Counted from the stretch's first letter, positions 15,768 through 24,648 are shown. The stretch is DNA of 35,753 bases from Bacteroidales bacterium UBA6267 (GCA_002440745.1 DJVB01000040.1:1-35753); one strand, 5' to 3'. Numbers and translations: made by a program. The notes: a model not told the origin generated them from the sequence alone.

Positions 15768-17081
15768 TTATTTGTTGGTATTTATTAAGTATTTATTCAT
15801 GTATTTATAATCTGGTGTAAACTCACCTTTGTGCAAAATCAAAGCTCGCTTTATTGCATCGGGAAGCTTTAAATGCTCAAAACTTTCCGAAAAATCTGCC
15901 TTGGCTATTTCGGAAACAAAAGGCAACAATGCATCACCAAAGGCTTTAGAAGCCTCTCGTGGGAGCTCACTTGGAAGTATATCCACAGCCATTATCAAAA
16001 TTCCATCCCCATCAAATCCATAGTTATAATTCATATTCAACGGATTATAAACATAAACAGGATTGACAATTGGAGTACCGGTATGCGTACATTCTATAGA
16101 GCCGTCCGGGTCGCAGGTCACGTCACCAATAACCTCAAGACGAGGATTCTCCTCTTTGAAATGCTTCTCAAGATAGTTTTTGGTAACAATTCTGGGATAG
16201 GCCGGATCCCAATACATGCAGTTTAAAAGCATGCTCAGTTTTGGCACATAATCCTCGAAACGGTTAAAGTAATTATGTGGATTTTTATAATAATCTTGCA
16301 AGTCGAATTCTTTACCTTCTTGATGTAGGGACAAATCCTTTTCTTTAAAAACCACTTTTAAAATTTCATTATTCTTATAAGATTTCAAATCAATCAAGAG
16401 CAATTCTTCCGGCGTGATTTCTTTAATAGGCAATAAATCAATTATTTCCTGTGCGCCTTTGGAAACATTTCCATAACCGGTAATTCCAATAACCAACGGT
16501 GAAAACTCTTCAGGCAAACCGTTTGTTTTTATATCGGCACTAATTTCGTTAATAACCTCAATAGCTTCAGGCAGAGACGAATAAGTATGAGCCTGACGAA
16601 GTTTATAAAATGGAGTCAGGATACCTTTACGGTGATGTCGCATCCCGATGGACCAAAGAGAATTGATGGCTCCGGCGATTCCTGCAAAACGACCAAAAAA
16701 TATTAAACGTTTTGTTCCGTCACTAATTCGTTCATAATCAATCAGATTAATTTTTTTATCCATCATTGCTCTCAACATAGGCATATTATAGCCCTGACCT
16801 TTAATCGTATGCGAAAAGAAAATCAATGTTTGGTTATCTTTCATAATATCAATCGGCATTTCCTTTACACCAAAAATGGTGCTGACCTCATCCGAAAAAA
16901 CGTCCACAACAGTTGCTCCGGCATCTTGGTATTCTTCATCCTTAAAAACTCGCTTTGCAGAACTTTGCACAAAAACTTCCAAGCCATGAGCTTTAATTAA
17001 TGTCTGGACATGCTCCGGAGTCAATGCCACCCGTCTTTCTAATAAATATTTATCTTCGTGTCTGATACCTATCTTGCTCAT
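15768..17081 (-). CDS. AlaDH/PNT-family dehydrogenase, lysine-ketoglutarate reductase-like
   Basis: This 437-residue protein resembles the N-terminal lysine-ketoglutarate reductase (LKR) half of eukaryotic aminoadipate semialdehyde synthase, within the alanine dehydrogenase/transhydrogenase superfamily. Visible features are IGIRHEDKYLLERRVALTPEHV at the start (two RR/ER-type basic positions typical of the fold), LIFFSHTIKGQGYNMPML, RFAGIAGAINSLWSIG and a nucleotide-binding GITGYGNVSKGAQEI near residue 205. No saccharopine dehydrogenase half is fused or adjacent, so saccharopine formation is possible but unproven. The frame opens at a TTG (17129), but that codon overlaps a TACATTTG promoter element, so the ATG at 17081 is chosen. 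It leads an operon with fbaA. Confidence 0.72.
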   Translation of the reverse strand: MSKIGIRHEDKYLLERRVALTPEHVQTLIKAHGLEVFVQSSAKRVFKDEEYQDAGATVVDVFSDEVSTIFGVKEMPIDIMKDNQTLIFFSHTIKGQGYNMPMLRAMMDKKINLIDYERISDGTKRLIFFGRFAGIAGAINSLWSIGMRHHRKGILTPFYKLRQAHTYSSLPEAIEVINEISADIKTNGLPEEFSPLVIGITGYGNVSKGAQEIIDLLPIKEITPEELLLIDLKSYKNNEILKVVFKEKDLSLHQEGKEFDLQDYYKNPHNYFNRFEDYVPKLSMLLNCMYWDPAYPRIVTKNYLEKHFKEENPRLEVIGDVTCDPDGSIECTHTGTPIVNPVYVYNPLNMNYNYGFDGDGILIMAVDILPSELPREASKAFGDALLPFVSEIAKADFSESFEHLKLPDAIKRALILHKGEFTPDYKYMNKYLINTNK

Positions 17082-17126
17082 AATCAAAAACCTGTTAACT
17101 ATTGAATAGTTTAGTACTGTCGCGGG

Positions 17127-17134
17127 CAAATGTA
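17127..17134 (-). promoter_or_regulatory. -7 element of the LKR-like/fbaA operon
   Basis: The minus strand reads TACATTTG, a perfect TAnnTTTG, 46 nt upstream of the ATG at 17081. It decides against the upstream TTG start. Confidence 0.5.
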
Positions 17135-17185
17135 GATAAAATATATGGGATAGATGGATTATTCGTCAAAAAAAATAACATAATA

Positions 17186-19210
17186 TCAGCTCAATTTTGC
17201 TTCCAATAATCGAATTTCATCCCTGAAACGAGCTGCTTCAATGAAGTCAAGATCCTTTACTGCCAACTCCATTTTATGCTTTGCATGAATTATCGCTTTT
17301 CGAATTTGATCCTCATTCATATAAGCCACTACCGGATCGGCTGCAATATCCGTTTTTTCGTTTTCAACATAAGCTTTTGCTCCTTGCTTATTCTTTTTAA
17401 AATCTGCCACAGATGACTGAATCATAATACTATCCGTTGACTTGATTATAGCTGTTGGAGTGATGTCATGCTTCAGATTATAGCTCATTTGTTTTTCGCG
17501 TCTGCGGTTTGTTTCGTCGATAGTCCGTTGCATGCTTCCTGTGATTTTTTGAGCATACATAATCACTTTAGCGTTGATATTTCTTGCAGCCCGTCCTGCT
17601 GTTTGGGTAAGCGATCGTTCTGAGCGCAGAAAACCTTCCTTGTCGGCATCCAAGATTGCCACCAAAGAAACCTCAGGCAAATCTAATCCCTCCCGAAGCA
17701 GATTTACGCCAACCAAAACATCGATTACTCCCAAACGAAGATCACGCAAAATCTCAACCCTTTCGATGGTATCTACCTCAGAATGAATATATTTGCTTTT
17801 AATATTTAGCTTACCAAGATATTTATCCATCTCCTCAGCCATTCGTTTGGTCAGAGTTGTAACTAATATCCTCTCCCCTTTTTGAATTACGATGGCAATT
17901 TCTTCCAACAAATCATCAATTTGATTTATGCTGGGACGAACTTCGATGATAGGATCGAGCAAGCCTGTTGGGCGAATCAATTGTTCTACCACCACCCCAT
18001 TAGCTCGAGAAAGCTCATAATCAGATGGAGTTGCACTCACATAAACGGTTTGGGCTGCAAGCCCTTCAAACTCTTCAAATCGCAAAGGTCTATTGTCTAA
18101 GGCCGATGGCAAACGGAAACCGTATTCCACCAAAGTCTGCTTTCTGCTGCGATCGCCGCCATACATAGCGCGAATTTGTGGCAGAGTAACATGACTTTCG
18201 TCGATGACCATCAAATAATCATCTGGGAAATAATCCAAAAGGACAAAAGGACGCTCACCCACTTTACGCCCATCAAAATAGCGACTATAATTCTCAATCC
18301 CACTACAATAACCCAACTCACGAATCATTTCCAAATCATAATTCACTCTGTCTTCTAATCGTTTAGCTTCAAGCGGTTTGCCTATCGAACGCAAAAACTC
18401 CAATTGCAAATTCAAATCATCCTGAATGGCATAAAGCGAATCCCGCACAGTATCTTGATTGGTCACAAAAATATTAGCCGGGAAGATTTTCACAAAATCC
18501 ACCTTCTCGACCGTTCTGCTTGTAGCCGGGTCAATTATCGCAATTTCTTCCACTTCATCTCCCCAAAAAACCACGCGTATTATCTGGTCGGCATACGCCG
18601 GAAAAACATCTACTGTATCGCCCTTTACCCGAAAAGTCCCTCTTTTAAAATCAATTTCGTTGCGAGAGTACAAACTAGCCACCAATTGCTGAAGAAATAA
18701 ATTTCGACTAATGACAGCCCCCACCCGAAGAGCTATAAGATTATTAGTAAAATCATCAGGATTTCCAAGAGAATAGATGCAAGAAACCGATGAAACCACA
18801 ATCACATCCGACCGCCCGGAGAGCAAAGAAGATGTTGCAGAAAGTCGCAATTTGTCGATCTCTTCATTGATTTGCAAGTCTTTTTCGATATAAGTATTGG
18901 TGGTCGGGATATAAGCCTCAGGCTGGTAATAATCGTAATAGGAAACAAAATATTCCACGGCATTATGTGGAAAAAACTGCTTAAACTCGCCATAAAGTTG
19001 GGCAGCAAGAGTTTTATTATGACTAAGAATAAGAGTTGGTTTATTAATCTGGCTAATCACATTTGCAATAGTGAAAGTCTTCCCCGAGCCCGTAACCCCG
19101 AGCAAAACCTGAGCGGGCTCCTTGCGATTGAGTCCCTCAACCAATTGTTTTATAGCTTCAGGTTGATCGCCGGTTGGCAAAAAATCACTTATGAGCTCAA
19201 ACTTATTCAT
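17186..19210 (-). CDS. uvrB: UvrABC excinuclease subunit B
   Basis: UvrB is the damage-verifying helicase-like subunit of nucleotide excision repair; it receives damaged DNA from UvrA and recruits UvrC. The 674-residue protein has the Walker A motif GVTGSGKT (residues 38-45), the beta-hairpin YYDYYQPEAYIP, the Walker B region with DESHVTLPQ, helicase motif VNLLREGLDLPEVSL, QTAGRAARN, and a C-terminal UVR domain (about residues 635-670, LDFIEAARFRDEIRLLE) that contacts UvrC. Length is normal. Its start overlaps the end of the upstream endonuclease/exonuclease-family gene by 8 nt, making it the last gene of a six-gene operon that also encodes MutL. Confidence 0.98.
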   Translation of the reverse strand: MNKFELISDFLPTGDQPEAIKQLVEGLNRKEPAQVLLGVTGSGKTFTIANVISQINKPTLILSHNKTLAAQLYGEFKQFFPHNAVEYFVSYYDYYQPEAYIPTTNTYIEKDLQINEEIDKLRLSATSSLLSGRSDVIVVSSVSCIYSLGNPDDFTNNLIALRVGAVISRNLFLQQLVASLYSRNEIDFKRGTFRVKGDTVDVFPAYADQIIRVVFWGDEVEEIAIIDPATSRTVEKVDFVKIFPANIFVTNQDTVRDSLYAIQDDLNLQLEFLRSIGKPLEAKRLEDRVNYDLEMIRELGYCSGIENYSRYFDGRKVGERPFVLLDYFPDDYLMVIDESHVTLPQIRAMYGGDRSRKQTLVEYGFRLPSALDNRPLRFEEFEGLAAQTVYVSATPSDYELSRANGVVVEQLIRPTGLLDPIIEVRPSINQIDDLLEEIAIVIQKGERILVTTLTKRMAEEMDKYLGKLNIKSKYIHSEVDTIERVEILRDLRLGVIDVLVGVNLLREGLDLPEVSLVAILDADKEGFLRSERSLTQTAGRAARNINAKVIMYAQKITGSMQRTIDETNRRREKQMSYNLKHDITPTAIIKSTDSIMIQSSVADFKKNKQGAKAYVENEKTDIAADPVVAYMNEDQIRKAIIHAKHKMELAVKDLDFIEAARFRDEIRLLEAKLS

Positions 19211-20336
19211 TTGTTGTTTTATTTATAACTAATTGTGCAACAATAGGATAATGATCCGAAGCTTGAATTTTATGACGTTGATATGAAATAACTTCAAAAT
19301 GCTTATCGAATAAAATATAATCAATTCGATAGGAAGGCACTTTTCCGTTATACGTATTGCTGAATCCTTTGCCAGCTTCTACGAAAGCATCTTTCATATC
19401 TTTCGACAAAATCGAATAGGAATAAGAACAAGGCGAGTCGTTAAAATCGCCGGCCAAAATCACAGGATAAGGGCAGAGTTCGATATGTTTTTGAACCTGT
19501 TCAGCTTGTTTTGAGCGCCTTATGAAACCGCTTTTAATACGAAAGGAAATCCGTTTTGCTCCGGTTGCAGCCTTTTGAATATCTTGTTCGTTGGCAAAAT
19601 CGTAATTCTTTGTAATATACTTTGATTCACTTGAAACTCCCATCGTGGCCAAATGCAAATCATAAACCCGAATCTTTGTGCCTTTAACATTTATATCGGC
19701 ATAAACACCCGTAATATGATCATTTCCTTCCGCGCTGTCTAAATAACCCGAATTCAAAACAGGATATTTGGACAAAATAACCACATACATTTTCTTTGAT
19801 TTTTCGTTGTACAGTTTTCGATAACCAAACAAATACCCTTTAGCTTTCAGTTTAATATAAGTGCTGTGGTCAAGTTTCAAATCAAAAGAATAAAACTCCT
19901 GAAAGCAGATAATATCGGGGTTTTGCTCTACAATGAAATCAGAAATACGCTCAAAAGCTTCCCCATTTGATCCGTAAGTTTGCGTGTAAAAGTCGAAATC
20001 ATGAACATTAAACGACATGAGTTTGAAGGATTCATGTTCGCCGGAATACTCCACATTGGAACCAAAACCCACATAATATCGCGGAAGATTGAAACCGATG
20101 GCCAAAACCAAAACAGGCCAAATAAGAAATATGCGCCATCGGAAAATCCAATAAATAATAAATAATATATTGATTATCAATAAATAAGGATAAGCCAAAC
20201 CAAAGAAAGCAGGAATCCAAAACACATCAGGAGAGATAAACTTGGCCATGTAGGCTAAGAGCAAACCTGCCATGACAAGAATGTTAATAAAACGGAGCAA
20301 ATAACCTACAAAACCAACAGGCCGTGAATTTTTCAT
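19203..20336 (-). CDS. Membrane-anchored endonuclease/exonuclease/phosphatase family protein
   Basis: This 377-residue protein has three N-terminal membrane segments (about residues 10-100) and a C-terminal endonuclease/exonuclease/phosphatase domain (about 105-370). The domain shows the metal-dependent motifs FNVHDFD, ICFQEFYS, VYDLHLATMG, LAGDFNDSP, RIDYILFD and the final SDHYPIVAQL, so the catalytic Asp, Asn, Glu and His residues appear intact. Its substrate is unknown: family members cleave DNA, RNA, phosphoinositides or sphingomyelin. It lies between a rhomboid-like gene (2-nt gap) and uvrB (8-nt overlap), an arrangement I recall from other Bacteroidota. DNA repair is suggested by its neighbours, but a membrane anchor makes an envelope or extracytoplasmic substrate equally plausible. 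Confidence 0.88.
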   Translation of the reverse strand: MKNSRPVGFVGYLLRFINILVMAGLLLAYMAKFISPDVFWIPAFFGLAYPYLLIINILFIIYWIFRWRIFLIWPVLVLAIGFNLPRYYVGFGSNVEYSGEHESFKLMSFNVHDFDFYTQTYGSNGEAFERISDFIVEQNPDIICFQEFYSFDLKLDHSTYIKLKAKGYLFGYRKLYNEKSKKMYVVILSKYPVLNSGYLDSAEGNDHITGVYADINVKGTKIRVYDLHLATMGVSSESKYITKNYDFANEQDIQKAATGAKRISFRIKSGFIRRSKQAEQVQKHIELCPYPVILAGDFNDSPCSYSYSILSKDMKDAFVEAGKGFSNTYNGKVPSYRIDYILFDKHFEVISYQRHKIQASDHYPIVAQLVINKTTNE

Positions 20337-20338
20337 AA

Positions 20339-21109
20339 TTACCGTTTTGATTGTTCAAATAATTTTCGTTTCTCGTCTGAAGTCAAGCGATCATAACCAT
20401 ATTGCTTAATCTTATCCAAAATGGCATCAATCTCATCTTGCTTTTTCTTTTTCTGTAAGTTATAATCCTCATCAGACATTTTGGAAGCCGGAGGAGCCTG
20501 ATATGCAGCTTGTTTCGTTGATTTTTTATAATAAGGGCCACGCTTTCTAAAAGGAGATGACCAGTTAAACTTCATTCCATTTCGGACGAGATAGATGGAT
20601 AAAAATCCATAAAGAATACCTCCAAGATGACTAATGCGAGGCGAAAGGTCGGAAGGATTTATGGTAAGCAAATCTAAACCAATAACAATCAATGCTATCC
20701 ATTTCAGTTTTACCTGACCAAAAAAAGCCAACATCATCGGACTATTTGGAGCGTAAGTAGCCACAGCAGTCAGCAAACCAAAGGCTGCCGCACCCACAAC
20801 AACAGGAAGCAACTGAATAGCAACAACATTAGAACTAAAAAACAGCAAGTAAGCAATTGCACCAGATAAAGCACTCAGCGACAGCGTAATAATCATTTTC
20901 TCTTGCGACAAAAACTGTCGATAAAGAACACTGCTGATGAATAGAAGATAAGCAATAAAAAAGGAGTGAATGAAACCTGAACCGGAAATTAATAATACCA
21001 CAAGTGCAGAAACAGCCAACCAAACCATGAACTTGTTTTGCTGATACAAAAGCTTGTAATAATCGCGTGGATTGTAATTTCCAAAAGGATTTCCGAATCT
21101 GTTATTCAT
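20339..21109 (-). CDS. Rhomboid-like membrane protein without catalytic serine (pseudoprotease)
   Basis: This 256-residue protein has about six membrane helices and a charged C-terminal tail with a helical YNLQKKKKQDEIDAILDKI segment. It is a diverged paralogue of the rhomboid protease encoded just upstream: its VVVGAAAFGLL (around residues 103-113) aligns with VVGASGAIYGLL of that enzyme, and RISHLGG aligns with HFAHLGG. The conserved His is kept (His161), but the catalytic Ser is replaced by Ala near residue 108, so proteolysis is not expected. Catalytically dead rhomboids elsewhere bind and control substrate trafficking, so this may regulate or present substrates to its partner (inference). 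Gaps to both neighbours are 2 nt. Confidence 0.82.
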   Translation of the reverse strand: MNNRFGNPFGNYNPRDYYKLLYQQNKFMVWLAVSALVVLLISGSGFIHSFFIAYLLFISSVLYRQFLSQEKMIITLSLSALSGAIAYLLFFSSNVVAIQLLPVVVGAAAFGLLTAVATYAPNSPMMLAFFGQVKLKWIALIVIGLDLLTINPSDLSPRISHLGGILYGFLSIYLVRNGMKFNWSSPFRKRGPYYKKSTKQAAYQAPPASKMSDEDYNLQKKKKQDEIDAILDKIKQYGYDRLTSDEKRKLFEQSKR

Positions 21110-21111
21110 AA

Positions 21112-21966
21112 TTAAAAATTATAAAAATGGCGATTAATATCTTTTCGTTTCCAATAAAGAATCAAGAATATACCGAACAGCATTCCACCCAAATGAGCAA
21201 AATGAGCCACATTATCGGCAGGATTATTTCGTAAACCACTGACTAACTCAATGATACCAAAAGCTAAAACAAACCATTTTGCTTTTATGGGAAAAAGGAA
21301 ATAGAGATAAATCAAGGAATTGGGGAAAAGCATACCAAAAGCGAGAAGCAAACCATAAATAGCGCCGGAGGCTCCAACAACATTGTGCATATTCAGATAA
21401 GCCTCGCGATACCATTGCATAAAATCGACCGAAGCTTGAAGAATGCCGGCATCAGAACCTGCAGAGGTTGCGGCAGGCACAAAAACCGAATTATAGTAGT
21501 CAATAATATTCTGACGTGCAACAAAATCGCTGCTATGAATAAAATTTGTAAACCATTCAATATTTGGCTGAGCGATATAAGCATCGATTGTAGCCATCAT
21601 TGGTTGAATCTGGAAATAAAAAACCGTGTAATGCACTAAGGCAGCGCCAATTCCAGTAACAAAATAGAATATTAAAAAGCGTTTTGCACCCCAATAGTTT
21701 TCCAAAGTCGAACCGAACATCCACAAAGCGAACATATTAAATAAAATATGGCCGAAGTCGCCATGCATAAACATGTATGTGATAAACTGAAACGGATAAA
21801 ACTTTTCGGCACCAAAATAATGCAGGCCTAAGATATCATCTAAGTTGATATGGAAAGTTGCAGGAAAAATCATTTTTGCAAGAAACATCAAGCCATTGAT
21901 AATCAGTAGATTTTTCACAACAGGAGGCAATACATTATAACTTCCGGGGCTAATATAATTGGACAT
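21112..21966 (-). CDS. Rhomboid family intramembrane serine protease
   Basis: Rhomboids cleave transmembrane segments inside the lipid bilayer. This 284-residue protein has six or more membrane helices with the family hallmarks: HGDFGHILFNMFALW (His73, Asn77, the oxyanion region), the nucleophile Ser200 in VVGASGAIYG, and the general base His258 in HFAHLGG. Between helices 2 and 4 there is an unusually long loop (about residues 120-190), which in this phylum often lies outside the membrane. The next gene encodes a paralogue that lost the serine, so the pair may act together. It sits 11 nt after mutL. Confidence 0.93.
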   Translation of the reverse strand: MSNYISPGSYNVLPPVVKNLLIINGLMFLAKMIFPATFHINLDDILGLHYFGAEKFYPFQFITYMFMHGDFGHILFNMFALWMFGSTLENYWGAKRFLIFYFVTGIGAALVHYTVFYFQIQPMMATIDAYIAQPNIEWFTNFIHSSDFVARQNIIDYYNSVFVPAATSAGSDAGILQASVDFMQWYREAYLNMHNVVGASGAIYGLLLAFGMLFPNSLIYLYFLFPIKAKWFVLAFGIIELVSGLRNNPADNVAHFAHLGGMLFGIFLILYWKRKDINRHFYNF

Positions 21967-21977
21967 AGTTTTAAAAT

Positions 21978-23807
21978 TTACGATTTGAAAAATTGACTTA
22001 TTTCTGCTGTATTAAGCCAGCGAAAAACCTTTTTACCCGAAGGGCTTTCCGAGGGCACAGACGATTCGGACAAAGCCTGCATTAGCGCCTGAACTTCCTC
22101 ATTACTAATACTCTGGCCGGGCCGGATTGACAAATTTCTTGCCATTGACAGTAATAGATTCCTACGGCGATCTATTCGAAGCTCCATTTTGTTGAGTTTA
22201 TAAAAATCGAGCATTCCTTCAATAATGGATTGAAGGGGTTCATCAGCCAAATCAGGCGGAGCTCCAACTACTTCAAAGTCATTATTTTCGTGAGGAATAA
22301 TCTCAAAACCCATGGCGAGCAAATCGTCAAGCAAGTCCATCACAAGCTCGGCATCGGGTGCGGAGAAACTTAATATTTCGGTAAAAATCTTGCGCTGACT
22401 TGCTCCTCTGCCCGCCTCTGACATTGCTGCAAATCTATCATACAAAACCCTTTCATGAGCTGCACGGCGATCTACAATCAACAATCCATTTCCGGAAACT
22501 GCCACAAGATATTCATTGCTAAGCGATTCAAATTTTAAGTCCTCGAACCTGAAAGTTGAAGCCGTAGAATCCTCATCTATATTTTTCTCGAAATCGGATT
22601 TCTCGAAAAGCAATTCCCAATCCTGCTGAGGTTTTTCAAATCCCTGTGAAGGCCGTGTTTGAAAGTTTTGCGAAGGAATCGTTTTCGTATCATCTTCACT
22701 TTCAAATGGATTATAATTGGGATTTACCCGCACCTGAGGAGGTCGAATTGGGGTGCCTGCCGGCGGAGGTGTCAGATTGATACTTGTTTCCACATCGAAA
22801 TCAATCTGAGGACTTAAGGAAAACTTTCCTAAAGCCATCTTTACGGCAGCGCGCAAAATGGAATAAATAGCCTTTTCATCGCGAAAATTCACTTCCGTTT
22901 TTGTCGGGTGAATATTCACATCAATCAATTCAGGGTCCACTTTAAGATGCAAAAAATAGGATGGGAAACTACCTTCTGGAATCAAATCATCGAAGGCGGC
23001 AATTACAGCATGGTTTAAATAGGGATGCTTTATAAAACGCTCATTAACAAAAAAATACTGTTCACCGCGAGTTTTGCGGGCAGTGTCAGGTTTTCCAACA
23101 AACCCATGCACATCAACAACCGTAGTTGACTCCTCAACAGCCAATAATTTGTTTAATAGCTGTTTTCCAAAAAGAGCAACTATGCGTTGCTTGAAACTCC
23201 CGGGAGTCAGAAGAAATTTCTGCTGACCATTATCCAAATACGAAAACTGAATTTCGGGATGAATGAGAGCTACGCGGATAAACTCCTCAGTGATATGCCG
23301 ATTTTCCTGTGCGTCCGATTTTAAAAAATTGCGTCTTGCAGGAGTATTAAAGAACAGATTGCGAATGGCAAAAGAAGTTCCAGAATTAGTAACTTCTTCA
23401 TTTTGTGCAATTAACCGTGAACCTTCAATTACGATTTTAGTTCCCATTTCTTTGTCATGCAGTTTCGTTTTCAATTCAACTTGAGCAATGGCAGCAATGG
23501 AAGCTAAGGCTTCGCCACGAAACCCCATAGTGCGAATATGAAATAAATCTTCAGGATTACGAATTTTGGAAGTCGCATGACGTTCAAAACTCATTCGGGC
23601 ATCCGTTGGCGACATTCCACTCCCGTTGTCAATAACTTGAATCAGGGTTTTCCCTGCGTCTTTGATAATCAGCTTAATATCGTTGGCTCCGGCATCCACA
23701 GCATTTTCCATAAGCTCCTTGACAGCCGAGGCGGGACGTTGAATAACCTCACCCGCAGCAATCTGGTTAGCCACAGAATCAGGAAGTAAATTGATGATAT
23801 CAGGCAT
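21978..23807 (-). CDS. mutL: DNA mismatch repair protein MutL
   Basis: MutL links mismatch recognition by MutS to strand removal. The 609-residue protein has the complete N-terminal GHKL ATPase: NQIAAGEVIQRPASAVKELMENA with the catalytic Glu, DAGANDI, DNGSGM, and FRGEALASIA, followed by the transducer domain and a Pro/Gln-rich linker (about 340-420). In the C-terminal dimerisation domain, the endonuclease consensus DQHA(x2)E(x4)E is altered to DRRAAHERVLYD (Asp446 onward): Gln and His are replaced by Arg and the last Glu by Asp. Nicking activity may therefore be reduced. It is the second gene of a tight operon shared with rhomboids and uvrB, which would couple two repair pathways transcriptionally. 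Confidence 0.97.
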   Translation of the reverse strand: MPDIINLLPDSVANQIAAGEVIQRPASAVKELMENAVDAGANDIKLIIKDAGKTLIQVIDNGSGMSPTDARMSFERHATSKIRNPEDLFHIRTMGFRGEALASIAAIAQVELKTKLHDKEMGTKIVIEGSRLIAQNEEVTNSGTSFAIRNLFFNTPARRNFLKSDAQENRHITEEFIRVALIHPEIQFSYLDNGQQKFLLTPGSFKQRIVALFGKQLLNKLLAVEESTTVVDVHGFVGKPDTARKTRGEQYFFVNERFIKHPYLNHAVIAAFDDLIPEGSFPSYFLHLKVDPELIDVNIHPTKTEVNFRDEKAIYSILRAAVKMALGKFSLSPQIDFDVETSINLTPPPAGTPIRPPQVRVNPNYNPFESEDDTKTIPSQNFQTRPSQGFEKPQQDWELLFEKSDFEKNIDEDSTASTFRFEDLKFESLSNEYLVAVSGNGLLIVDRRAAHERVLYDRFAAMSEAGRGASQRKIFTEILSFSAPDAELVMDLLDDLLAMGFEIIPHENNDFEVVGAPPDLADEPLQSIIEGMLDFYKLNKMELRIDRRRNLLLSMARNLSIRPGQSISNEEVQALMQALSESSVPSESPSGKKVFRWLNTAEISQFFKS

Positions 23808-23810
23808 GAA

Positions 23811-24119
23811 TTAGGTTAAATATTTATTTCCAAGATAGGAGATTAGCAAAACGAGCGCAACGACAATGGCAGCCAAAACCAACATTCGGCGAAAATTAGT
23901 ATAACGATAGTTAAAGGTACTGTTGCTAACTCGGCTTTTCGACCAAGTACGGCGCAAATCGTCTCTGAAGTTTTCCTTGTTGAACTCTGTGGACTTTTCG
24001 GGATCAACTTCTTTCCACTTATTCATACGGCGCTCAAAATCAGACTTTTGCTCATCATAATATCGTGCAGGAAAGTCAAATTTCTTATAGCTGACTTTAT
24101 TGAAAAAAGAAATTCTCAT
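23811..24119 (-). CDS. Small tail-anchored membrane protein of the mutL operon
   Basis: This 102-residue protein has a basic, soluble N-terminal part (FPARYYDEQKSDFERRMNKW) and a single hydrophobic segment near the C-terminus (about residues 77-97, MLVLAAIVVALVLLISYLG), so it is probably tail-anchored or a type II small membrane protein. No enzymatic motif is visible. Similar small proteins sit beside mutL in other Bacteroidota as I recall, some under misleading riboflavin-synthase names, which this sequence does not support. It is first in the operon and ends 3 nt before mutL. Function unknown. Confidence 0.75.
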   Translation of the reverse strand: MRISFFNKVSYKKFDFPARYYDEQKSDFERRMNKWKEVDPEKSTEFNKENFRDDLRRTWSKSRVSNSTFNYRYTNFRRMLVLAAIVVALVLLISYLGNKYLT

Positions 24120-24136
24120 GCGTTAAAAAATTTAGA

Positions 24137-24144
24137 CAAATGTA
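24137..24144 (-). promoter_or_regulatory. -7 element of the mutL-uvrB operon
   Basis: The minus strand reads TACATTTG, a perfect TAnnTTTG, 17 nt before the first ATG of the operon. The leader would be very short, and no good upstream box is seen. Confidence 0.45.
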
Positions 24145-24298
24145 CAAGAAATTTGGCTCGGATTGGAGAGGCATAAAAGCATCTTTTTCTTAAAAAATCT
24201 ATACACAAATTTTTTTTAACAAACTCAAGTTTGATAACAACCAAAAGAAGCCGATTCGACTCTTCATTACAATTCCTCATTCATAAATTTTAATTTCA

Positions 24299-24582
24299 AT
24301 TACGGCGAAGCCACTTTACCATAAATTACGGCGAAGCCACTTTACCATAAATTACGGCAAAGCCAATTTACCATCAATTACGGCGAAGCCACTTTACCAT
24401 AAATTACGGCGAAGCCAATTTACTATCAATTACGGCGAAGCCTCTTTACTATCAATTACGGCGAAGCCAATTTACCATAAATTACGGCGAAGCCTCTTTA
24501 TTATCAATTACGGCGAAGCCAATTTACTATCAATTACGGCGAAGCCAATTTACTATAAATTACGGCGAAGCCACTTTACCAT
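24299..24582. repeat. 26-bp tandem repeat array, 11 copies
   Basis: Eleven head-to-tail units start exactly every 26 bp (24299, 24325, and so on to 24559); the last is 24 bp. Each unit is the core ATTACGGCGAAGCC followed by a 12-nt variable half of pattern WMTTTAYYATMA. The core is identical in all copies except copy 3, where the loop base G becomes A; nearly all variation is at unit positions 15, 16, 21, 22 and 25. The core contains GGC-GAA-GCC, a short stem with a GAA loop. The array lies in the 529-bp divergent gap between the mutL operon and the MATE gene and ends about 30 bp before the MATE -7 element. The rest of the gap (24120-24298) is AT-rich with no gene visible. Confidence 0.98.
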
Positions 24583-24611
24583 TTTCCTGCTATTTGATTA
24601 ACAATTAGTTC

Positions 24612-24619
24612 TATTTTTG
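24612..24619 (+). promoter_or_regulatory. -7 element of the MATE gene
   Basis: TATTTTTG matches TAnnTTTG perfectly, with an upstream TTTG at 24593-24596 at a shorter than usual 15-nt spacing. The leader to the ATG at 24649 would be about 24 nt. Confidence 0.5.
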
Positions 24620-24648
24620 CCGCCCAATTTTTTAGCTAATTTTTTTCC

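Noticed and set aside
17082..17129. N-terminal extension of the LKR-like protein from a TTG at 17129
   Set aside because: The codon overlaps a perfect -7 promoter element, and the ATG at 17081 begins exactly at the conserved domain.
24299..24582. CRISPR array
   Set aside because: The units abut at a strict 26-bp period with no unique spacers, and no cas genes are in the window.
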